The translations under genes and the position numbers were made by a program. Under the pieces are notes generated by a model that worked only from the letters and a program-made list of their open reading frames with translations, did no database searches and was not told where the DNA came from. From contig JALHRS010000040.1 of NCBI GenBank assembly GCA_022841325.1, forward strand, positions 1 to 50,534: DNA of 50,534 nucleotides, written 5' to 3'. Every line of letters begins with the position of its first letter. The first letter of the stretch is position 1. Source of the stretch: Lysobacterales bacterium. GTDB lineage: Bacteria; Pseudomonadota; Gammaproteobacteria; Xanthomonadales; SZUA-5. This document shows positions 1 to 5,984 of the stretch, one piece after another.

Positions 1-401
1 ACTGGAAGGAGGAGTAGATCGGTCAAGCCGAGCGACAGGCTGCGCGTGATCTGCGTACCCTCGCCGCCGTCCGGCGAGAGTCGAAGAAAGCCAAAACTCG
101 GGTTCGCCAGGCGACGCGCATCCTCCAGATCTGCGCGACCGAGGCCGAGTCGCACGTACTCTTCGCGCAGCCGTGGATTGTTGAAAAACGCAAGCCGGAC
201 GGCGTCCTCGACGCCGATCGGCGCGGTCGGAACCTGCGGAGCGGGATCGGCGCCGAGCGGCGACCAATCGGGTGGCACCGAGCGCCGATCCGCGATCAGG
301 TCGCGGGATTCGGAATAGCCGCGCTCGCGCGGCAGACTGGCGCAGCCAACCAACGCCAGCGCCGCCGCGACGCTCGCGGCGGAACGAAAAAGCAAAGGCA
401 T
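1..401 (-). CDS. TolC/CusC-family outer-membrane efflux lipoprotein (5' part, runs off left edge)
   Basis: The reading frame opens at an ATG at 399-401 on the minus strand and stays open to the first base, giving about 133 residues. It starts with a lipoprotein signal (MPLLFRSAASVAAALALVGC) whose cysteine follows an L-V-G lipobox. Then comes a proline-rich linker and a helical stretch GVEDAVRLAFFNNPRLREEY, typical of the first coiled-coil helix of TolC-family outer-membrane factors (CusC, CzcC, OprM). Such proteins form the outer-membrane exit duct of tripartite efflux pumps. It lies 103 bases downstream of copL in the same direction, so a copper or heavy-metal RND pump is the likely partner, with the membrane-fusion and RND genes beyond the left edge. 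Family call is confident; substrate is inferred from copL. Confidence 0.85.
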   Translation of the reverse strand, partial: MPLLFRSAASVAAALALVGCASLPRERGYSESRDLIADRRSVPPDWSPLGADPAPQVPTAPIGVEDAVRLAFFNNPRLREEYVRLGLGRADLEDARRLANPSFGFLRLSPDGGEGTQITRSLSLGLTDLLLLP

Positions 402-504
402 GAACTCATCCTCACAGGCGACAGGCGCTGTCCTGAACGGACGCGCAGACGCGGCAACGGGCGTGCGGGCGCCGGAAGACGCCACACGGACAGTCGTTAC
501 GCGT

Positions 505-852
505 TCAGGCCGCGGGTGGGCGTAGAGGGGGAGAGGCGCGATGCAAAACGAGCTGCGCAATCAACGGCGAATGCGCTGTGCGGTTCGCTTCAATCACCGA
601 CATAACGGTTGCCTGGAAAGACAACGCTGGCGGAAGCACACAGCCGCACTGGCACGATGCGCCATCGCAGCAACTCCCATCATCTGGCGGAGCAGGCTCC
701 GACGGAGCGTCGCTTCCGTGGGGGTGATGATGGTCGCCCATGGAATGAGATCCATGATCGCCGTGTGACATCCCAGCCATCGTCCACGGCGCCCAAACGC
801 TGTTCACGATGAGCGTTAGCGAGAGCAGAAGCTGGAGTAGGGTTCGGCGCAT
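505..852 (-). CDS. copL: CopL-family metal-binding regulatory protein
   Basis: A 115-residue exported protein. Residues 1-26 form a signal peptide (MRRTLLQLLLSLTLIVNSVW, cleavage probably after TMA). The mature start is a histidine-rich segment, about residues 28-48, with GDHGSHSMGDHHHPHGSD, followed by a cysteine cluster S-C-C-D-G-A-S-C-Q-C-G-C near residues 60-70. Both are expected copper ligands. CopL of Xanthomonas and Stenotrophomonas is a small His/Cys-rich protein encoded upstream of copper-resistance genes and needed for their copper-dependent expression; the match here is by composition and layout, not alignment. It is the first gene of a minus-strand unit that continues into the TolC-like gene. 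I could not identify a CopR-type box upstream with certainty. Confidence 0.8.
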   Translation of the reverse strand: MRRTLLQLLLSLTLIVNSVWAPWTMAGMSHGDHGSHSMGDHHHPHGSDAPSEPAPPDDGSCCDGASCQCGCVLPPALSFQATVMSVIEANRTAHSPLIAQLVLHRASPPLRPPAA

Positions 853-1187
853 TGGGCCGTAGACTGCAACTGGACATGGAAAGTTTCAACTGATTAAGCG
901 TGCCAGTTCTCGCCGGGCTTAGCGAACCTGACGAAATCATCGATAGCGGATCACCTCGACCGACGGGGTGATGGTCATGGGGAACTGCGGAATCCGCACC
1001 GACCCGCATCTGTTATCACGGGCCTAAACTGTGAGGTTTGCTGCGAGGAACGGTTGCACCACCATCTTGCGTTTACCTGCAATGGCCTCCTTCGCCTGGC
1101 GTGGGCTGTAGATTGCTCTGCACGACCCGCCCGAGCTGACGGCAGTACGCATTCGCCGCCAGGAACCCGCAACAAGCCACCCAGCGC
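853..1187. other. Intergenic stretch upstream of copL, no supported gene
   Basis: About 335 bases between copL and the P-loop kinase remnant. It must contain the copL promoter on the minus strand, but no convincing -35/-10 pair or inverted repeat stands out. A minus-strand frame ending near 1027 reads somewhat like coding sequence (RQAKEAIAGKRKMVVQPF) but matches no family I recognise and has no obvious start; I do not call it. Confidence 0.4.
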
Positions 1188-1373
1188 CTACGACCATGCT
1201 TGCTGGTCTCCTCTCGACAGCTTCGCGCGGCGGCCGATACGATGGCATCCGGTGATGTCCTCGCGATTGGGCGTCCGCAGCATGTCGAGGTTGATGCGAA
1301 GGTGCTACTCGTACCATCGTTCCCTGGCGAAACTACTCTTGCCGGAGGCCTGGATGCCGCAAAGGACGATCAT
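1188..1373 (-). pseudogene. P-loop (AAA/polynucleotide-kinase-like) ATPase, broken N-terminal fragment
   Basis: From the ATG at 1371-1373 (minus strand) the frame reads M-I-V-L-C-G-I-Q-A-S-G-K-S-S-F, a textbook Walker A loop (GxxxxGKS). It then hits an in-frame TAG at 1305-1307. After the stop the same frame continues HLRINLDMLRTPNRED, which resembles the strand and helix following the P-loop in small ATP-binding polynucleotide-kinase-like proteins. Similarity then fades and the frame stops at 1188-1190. So the gene has both a nonsense codon and a lost 3' end. It lies directly downstream of hipA in the same direction, which suggests decay inside the accessory block. A sequencing error could explain the TAG but not the missing C-terminal two thirds. 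Confidence 0.65.
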
Positions 1374-1461
1374 TTCCAAGGGTTGTTTCCTGCAGGCTGC
1401 GCGAGAGCGCGATCATGAACCGAATGGGCAGAAAGGTGACCTGGCAGGGATAATCGCCGCG

Positions 1462-2793
1462 CTACTTGCGCCGTCCCAGCAAGTCGGAGCGACCAACGAC
1501 CACTCGTTCCGCCTTGACCGGCGACGGATCGGAGATGCCGTCGAAGCCGGTGCTCAGGTCGGGAGCGGGCAAGGAATAGACGCGCCGGTCGTGAAGACCG
1601 TCGATGCCCTGGCGCCAGGCGAGCAGCATCCGCTTCCCGATGTCGTGAAAGCCCGCATGCGTGCTCATCGCATCGCGAACCAACGGGGCAACAGTCGCCA
1701 TGGCGTCGCCGATGGCGCCAACGATGCTGATCTGATCACGCGCAGGCACGCCAAAAGTGGCGGTGATGAAGGTGCCAAGGTGCTTGCCGGGCGCCCAGGT
1801 CTTCTTGCCCATGAATGAGATGCCGGGCGGGTTGTTCTGATAGGTCGGATAAGCTGCCGTGGTGATCACGTCAAATGCTGGAGCCAGGTGCACGTCGGTT
1901 TGATTGGTGTAGCGCAGCGCCAGATTCTTGGCGTGGCAGTCGGCATTGCGCAGTGCGTAGGTCAACAGCAACAGCGTCGCCATCTGGCGCAAAGTCTGAG
2001 GCCGCTGACTGATCGGCACATGATCGCGCACGGCTTTGGCGATGCGCTCCCACGTCGTCTCGTACTTCGCCGACGGGCGCATTCCGAGCAGCGCGCAGAA
2101 ATCTTCCAGGCCCCAATGGCGGGCGCCCTGCGCATCGACATCGAAGCGGTGAACGACCAGCGCCTGGCCGTCCTGCGATACCTCGGTGACCGCGGCCGGC
2201 ATCACCCGGCGCACCACCTGCATGCACAGATGCTCATTGAGCGACACGAAAGGCAGCAGCCGGGATGAGCCTTTGATGATGTGCCGGTGGGTCAACAGCG
2301 TGGACTTCTTGAAGCGAGGTGCGCTGATCGCCTGATCACTGCTGTCAAGAAATTTGGGCACCACACCGGACACGCCGCTGGTGGCGTGCTGGCGAACCAA
2401 CTCGGCAAAAGCCTCTTCGGCATTGTCGCCCTGCAGCAGCGCCGCGACGTCGACCGGCTGCGGTGCTTGGTCGACCTTCGCGCCAGGCGGTGCAACCTGG
2501 ACGCGCCCGATCATGTTTCGCCCGATGACCGACAGCAGCGCCATCGGACTGGCGCCAATGTGTGGGCCGAACTGCTCCTGCAGCACCTGCAGCAGATAGC
2601 CTTCCGGCAGATTCATCTGGAAGATCGGGTGGAGAACGTCGTCCCAAAGGTAAGGGTCGCGCCGTACTCGCATGGTCAGCGACACGAAGTCGTCGAGGGC
2701 GGTAGCTTCGTGGTAGATCAACGAGCTCTTGAAGTCGCCGATGGCCTGCAGACTGGCGACTTCGCGGCCCTGCACATAGACCGACAGGCTCAC
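1462..2793 (-). CDS. hipA: HipA-family serine/threonine kinase toxin
   Basis: A 443-residue protein of normal HipA length. HipA kinases inactivate a cytoplasmic target by phosphorylation (glutamyl-tRNA synthetase in E. coli) and so induce dormancy; they also autophosphorylate on a flexible serine loop. Visible landmarks: N-terminal HipA domain about residues 1-110; the loop S-G-V-S-G-V-V-P-K near residue 140; VHRFDVD near residue 212; the catalytic loop R-N-A-D-C-H-A-K-N near residue 285; and the metal-binding L-A-P-A-F-D-V-I near residue 303. All key positions look intact. The start codon overlaps the last 4 bases of hipB, so the two are translationally coupled with antitoxin first. Regulation is presumably by HipB (with HipA) at the double box upstream of hipB. 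Confidence 0.9.
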   Translation of the reverse strand: MSLSVYVQGREVASLQAIGDFKSSLIYHEATALDDFVSLTMRVRRDPYLWDDVLHPIFQMNLPEGYLLQVLQEQFGPHIGASPMALLSVIGRNMIGRVQVAPPGAKVDQAPQPVDVAALLQGDNAEEAFAELVRQHATSGVSGVVPKFLDSSDQAISAPRFKKSTLLTHRHIIKGSSRLLPFVSLNEHLCMQVVRRVMPAAVTEVSQDGQALVVHRFDVDAQGARHWGLEDFCALLGMRPSAKYETTWERIAKAVRDHVPISQRPQTLRQMATLLLLTYALRNADCHAKNLALRYTNQTDVHLAPAFDVITTAAYPTYQNNPPGISFMGKKTWAPGKHLGTFITATFGVPARDQISIVGAIGDAMATVAPLVRDAMSTHAGFHDIGKRMLLAWRQGIDGLHDRRVYSLPAPDLSTGFDGISDPSPVKAERVVVGRSDLLGRRK

Positions 2794-3044
2794 GCGCCGC
2801 TCCGTTCGCGCCGCAGTTCATCGAGGGAGCCAGCTGCGCCGATTTCGGCAAAGCTCAATTCCATGCCAAGCACTGCGAGCACGGACAACAGCTTTCGGGA
2901 TCCGAATTCGGCGACTTTGCCGCGCTCGAAGCGCGACAGCGACGCTTGGCTCAGGCCCGTACGCGCCGCCACTTCACCTTGCTGCAGGCCGAGTGCACGG
3001 CGCCTTTCCGCGACGGCAGCGCCCAATTCCTGGAGGGTCTGCAT
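2790..3044 (-). CDS. hipB: HipB-like XRE-family antitoxin
   Basis: An 84-residue DNA-binding protein with a Cro/C1-type helix-turn-helix over residues 20-60 (LQQGEVAARTGLSQASLSRF with the typical ERG turn). It is the antitoxin and repressor partner of the downstream HipA: it binds the kinase and the operator as a dimer. The gene precedes hipA with a 4-base overlap, the standard order. The ATG at 3042-3044 begins immediately after the proximal operator box (3045-3060) with no purine-rich Shine-Dalgarno sequence in between, so the transcript may be leaderless or an internal start may be used. C-terminal tail (DELRRERSGA) is short and charged as in other HipB proteins. Confidence 0.9.
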   Translation of the reverse strand: MQTLQELGAAVAERRRALGLQQGEVAARTGLSQASLSRFERGKVAEFGSRKLLSVLAVLGMELSFAEIGAAGSLDELRRERSGA

Positions 3045-3100
3045 TTGTTATATACGGCAAGAGTTTGGACTTGAGAGGCATTGTTTGCTGTATGTGGCAA
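3045..3100 (-). promoter_or_regulatory. hipBA operator: two 16-bp palindromic boxes
   Basis: Two near-identical boxes lie 40 bases apart start to start: TTGTTATATACGGCAA (3045-3060) and TTGCTGTATGTGGCAA (3085-3100). Each is an imperfect palindrome of form TTGcc...ggCAA, and they are direct repeats of one another. The position, directly against the hipB start, fits autoregulation by HipB dimers. On the minus strand the proximal box contains a TATAAC that could be a -10 element, so repressor binding would occlude RNA polymerase. Confidence 0.65.
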
Positions 3101-3322
3101 AAATGCAAGTCGCGCCTGAACTCGCTGGATTGGCTCAGCGTATCCGCGACAGTCTCGTCAGTCGGGTCCGGTGTGAATCCTTCGACCCGCTCTTGGGCAA
3201 CAAGAATCCCGTCCGGTCTAAGAAACCACCGTGGATTTCGACACGAAGTTGGGTTCGGTGCCGATGGCCGCAGCGATGTTTTCGATGCGTCCGTTTCGCA
3301 CTCGAACATGTTGCCGGGCAAC

Positions 3323-4272
3323 TCAACGCCTGGCGTCCCGGAAGGCTCTGCGAAACTCGCGCCCGGTGTGGTCGCGAAACGGCGCCTTGACCACGACGGC
3401 GCCTGCAAAGGCTCGCAGCAGCGATGCGGCCGCGTTTTCGTCGTCTTCGATGTCGCGTACGGCCTTTGCAATTTCGCGCGGCGATCGGCCGCCGAGGTCA
3501 TCGAACAATGCGTCGCATCCCGGCTTGTCGAGGTCGCTGAAGACATCGTCGTGGGATACGAGCTTGGCCGTGCCGGCGTCGATCTCGGCTACCTGCCGCT
3601 TGAGACCTTCCAAAACTCCCTGCTTCTCTTGGGGACCGCCATGAAACGATAACTCCCAGAGCAGGCCCTGGATCACTTGACCCAGCGTTACGTCGCTGTT
3701 TTGGACACGCCTGATTTCATTCATCCACGCCTTCGCCGCGGAATCTTCCTCGGTGATCCGAACTTCCGGATTGACTCTGATCGGTAACGCGAGAAGTTCG
3801 CGCAGCGGCGTGAGTGCGACCGACCACTCGATGCGCTCGCCCTTCTTCTTGTGATGTTCCGGCAGATCTTCAGCAAGCTGATGTCCGATGCCGTGCAGTT
3901 GCAGGTGCGCAGCGCCGGAGTACTGGCCCGTGCTCGTGTCCAGGCCCCATTGCTGGTAGAGCTCGAGAAACTCTATGCCGTCGTGCGCAGCACGCTCACC
4001 ATCGGTAGTCGCAATGGCGTCCTTGCGCGCCTCCTTGCAGAGTTCGGCTGCCAGGTCCCGGCGATAGATCGTCTGTAGCAGCGGGCTGGCGTCCATCAGA
4101 CCGAAAATGTCGGCCAGCCTGGTCTCGGTGTGGACAGTGATGAGTTCGAACAGAAACTCATGGGCACGGTCAGTGACGTCGACCTCATGCGGCCGGGCAT
4201 CGATATCGTCGGGCTCCGGGCGTAGTCCCGAATGACCAGTTGCGGGCCGGGGCGCAGGATCAGATGTTGCAT
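3323..4272 (-). pseudogene. Third gene of the vapBC operon, apparent single-base frameshift, function unknown
   Basis: Two minus-strand frames appear to make one protein of about 316 residues. The N-terminus starts at ATG 4270-4272, eight bases below the vapC stop, and reads M-Q-H-L-I-L-R-P-G-P-Q-L-V-I-R-D-Y-A. Within 4208-4226 the coding signal moves to another frame, which reads DDIDARPHEVDVTDRAHEFL, then FELITVHTETRLADIFGLMD, and continues to the stop at 3323. The downstream frame has no ATG, GTG or TTG before residue MDASPLLQ (ATG 4094-4096), and the total length (950 bases) is one short of a multiple of three. No named domain recognised; it is acidic and mostly helical. Either an assembly error or a true frameshift. 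If ATG 4096 is used, a 257-residue protein would result. Confidence 0.6.
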
Positions 4273-4277
4273 CAAGA

Positions 4278-4679
4278 TCAGGTCCAATTGTCCAGGATCA
4301 GCGGCGCGTTGATCCGCTGGAGGTGGCGACTGTTGTTGGTGACCAGAACCGCGCCCGCCGCAAGCGCATGTGCGGCGATCATCATGTCCATTTCGCCGAT
4401 TGGCTGGCCGCTGCCAACCAACTGGTGGCGAATCTCGGCGTACCAATCGGCGGCGTCGGCATCCCAGGGCAAAGTGCGGACGATTCTGAGGAACTGGTGC
4501 ACGGCGAGATGGAGCCGATGCTCCGTGGGTAGGCGCTTCAAGCCGTACTGCAACTCCGCCCGCGTGATTACCGAGATGCAGACTGACGAGGGGATCAGTG
4601 ATGCCAGTTTGGCCTCGATCGCGGGCGACCTGCCCTTGATCAGATAGCTGGCCGTGTCGGTATCCAGCATGTGCAGCAT
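4278..4679 (-). CDS. vapC: VapC-like PIN-domain ribonuclease toxin
   Basis: A PIN-domain protein of about 133 residues; VapC toxins cleave tRNA or rRNA with Mg2+ held by a cluster of acidic residues. It begins M-L-H-M-L-D-T-D-T-A-S-Y-L-I-K-G with the first catalytic aspartate in LDTD. Then come the conserved glutamate in ITRAELQYGL and the C-terminal GEMDMMIAAHA with the second and third aspartate/glutamate positions, followed by the VTNNSRHLQRI strand expected of the fold. ATG 4677-4679 was chosen because it follows the vapB stop by two bases; an ATG three codons further in is also possible. The acidic set looks complete, so the toxin is probably active. Confidence 0.9.
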   Translation of the reverse strand: MLHMLDTDTASYLIKGRSPAIEAKLASLIPSSVCISVITRAELQYGLKRLPTEHRLHLAVHQFLRIVRTLPWDADAADWYAEIRHQLVGSGQPIGEMDMMIAAHALAAGAVLVTNNSRHLQRINAPLILDNWT

Positions 4680-4681
4680 CG

Positions 4682-4975
4682 TCAACGCTCTGCCGCGGCG
4701 TGCGCAAGGCACTCGTCATCGAACACGCCGCGCTCGGGTGGCAGCACGTTCAATGGGCGCTCGGCCATGAAGTCGGCAGGCACGTCGATGGCGCGCAACA
4801 GTTCAAAGAACTCGCCCCAGGCTCTGGCGCCCGGTCGGGTGGACAGGACGACATCGCCCGTCGCGTCATCACGGGTGACGAACACCTCGTCGCCCTCGAA
4901 GCGGAACTCCGCCGGCAATCGAACCGCCTGGCTCGCGCCGTTCTTGAACAACTTGGCAGTGCGGGTCTCGGTCAT
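4682..4975 (-). CDS. vapB: VapB-like SpoVT/AbrB-family antitoxin
   Basis: A 97-residue antitoxin. The N-terminal part, TRTAKLFKNGASQAVRLPAE followed by FRFEGDEVFV, is a swapped-hairpin AbrB/MazE DNA-binding domain of the VapB type (the K-x-F-x-N-G-x-S-Q-A-V-R-L-P signature). The C-terminal half (residues 45-97) would wrap the toxin. The start at ATG 4973-4975 places an AAGGGA Shine-Dalgarno sequence at proper distance; an upstream in-frame ATG at 5000-5002 would lie inside the probable promoter. It is followed after two bases by vapC and then by the frameshifted third gene. Autoregulation through the AT-rich repeats upstream is expected. Confidence 0.9.
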   Translation of the reverse strand: MTETRTAKLFKNGASQAVRLPAEFRFEGDEVFVTRDDATGDVVLSTRPGARAWGEFFELLRAIDVPADFMAERPLNVLPPERGVFDDECLAHAAAER

Positions 4976-5000
4976 GGCAACGTCCCTTCGCAAGTGGCGC

Positions 5001-5030
5001 ATAGTATATGTAAGAGTATATACATCGTAT
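5001..5030 (-). promoter_or_regulatory. vapBC promoter/operator, AT-rich repeated half-sites
   Basis: The only AT-rich patch in this neighbourhood. It holds AGTATAT at 5003-5009 and again at 5015-5021, twelve bases apart (about one helical turn), and minus-strand TATACT/TACTAT -10-like hexamers. It lies 25-55 bases upstream of the vapB start, so it is the likely promoter and VapB binding site. Confidence 0.5.
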
Positions 5031-5164
5031 TGGGGTCGTCAACGTGAATACCCAGGTCGCGCAACACCAGCTCTTGTGCCCCCAGGAATGGACCTGCTGG
5101 TTGCGCCCGTTGTTGCAACCGTCCGACCCCCGCACACTGTAGGGAGGACACTCCGAGCACGCCG

Positions 5165-5443
5165 ATGAAAGCCGCGACTGACCGCCTGGATATCCGATTG
5201 CCGCCCGACGAGAAGCGGCTGCTGGCTCGTGCTGCGCGGTTGCAAGGAGTGAAGGTGAGCCAGTTTGTTCTGGAGCCAGCTCTCGAGCGCGCGCGTAAGG
5301 TGATTGCTGAGGCCGAGCAGTTGGCGGTCACGTCGAAGGCACACCGTGACGTGCTCGACGCGCTTGCAAATCCGCCGCAACCGACCGCTGCTTTGATCCT
5401 GGCCATGCGCGGCTACGAAGCCGTTGGCATCCAGTGGCGCTGA
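5165..5443 (+). CDS. tacA: TacA-family (DUF1778) antitoxin, toxin partner destroyed
   Basis: A 92-residue ribbon-helix-helix antitoxin: DRLDIRLPPDEKRLLARAAR is the DNA-binding arm and first helix, followed by VSQFVLEPALERARKVIAEA. The remaining C-terminal region (residues 58-92) would normally neutralise a GNAT acetyltransferase toxin (TacT), which blocks translation by acetylating aminoacyl-tRNA. The gene stands in normal TA order, with the next frame starting 10 bases inside its 3' end at GTG 5434. That next frame keeps only the first part of a TacT protein, so this antitoxin appears to be an orphan. The sequence itself shows no damage. Upstream is GGGAGG-like purine sequence near 5140, somewhat far from the ATG. 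Confidence 0.85.
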   Translation: MKAATDRLDIRLPPDEKRLLARAARLQGVKVSQFVLEPALERARKVIAEAEQLAVTSKAHRDVLDALANPPQPTAALILAMRGYEAVGIQWR

Positions 5444-5868
5444 TCGTTTGCGCGCGCGACAAGTCTGCCCACGATCGGGCCGACTTCAAATGCGGAGATC
5501 TGGATCGCGACGAGTTCCTGCGGACCAAAGCCGCCAAACGTCAGCAGTGGCGGCAATTTTTCCGCGAGAGTCGAAGAGTAGCGATCTGCACATGCAAAAG
5601 CTGTCTGCAAGTGCTTTTCGATGATCATCGGATAGCACCCGCATCCGTTATCCCCGACCCAGCCCTCACCGTTTGCCCTGTGTGCCGCGCTGCCCACCAT
5701 CTCTCGAAGCAAACCGACTCTCTTCGCAAGCCCAAAACCGCAACCCCTGCGCACCGCTGCGGGTTCCGGCGTGTCAGCGCGTGCGTCGGACTGCGTGTCG
5801 CCAGGCCTGTGGAAGTCTCGGTCGCCCATGGCGGCGCGCCTACCCATGAATCAAGCCATTGGAAGTAG
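5434..5868 (+). pseudogene. TacT-like GNAT toxin remnant
   Basis: The frame opening at GTG 5434 reads VALIVCARDKSAHDRADFKC, then GDLDRDEFLRTKAAKRQQ. This matches the N-terminus of TacT-type toxins (HDR-x-x-F-x-C-G-x-x-x-L-D-x-F/Y-L with a following Q/A-rich helix). After about 40 residues, near 5550, the similarity ends: none of the acetyl-CoA binding strand and loop (Q/R-x-x-G-x-G/A) appears, and the rest is cysteine- and arginine-rich sequence of no family. The frame runs on to 5868 but is about 20 residues short of a full toxin and lacks the catalytic half. It overlaps tacA by 10 bases as an intact toxin gene would. The toxin is therefore almost certainly inactive. Confidence 0.7.
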
Positions 5869-5984
5869 GTCACGTTGACCCGAAGGGGCTACGTGACGGC
5901 CGCGCCTGCCGGCCAGTCTCAGCTGCTGATACCGGCTGCACGCACGCTGGGCTTGCAATAACCCATCAGGCCAGGAGCCGTGTG

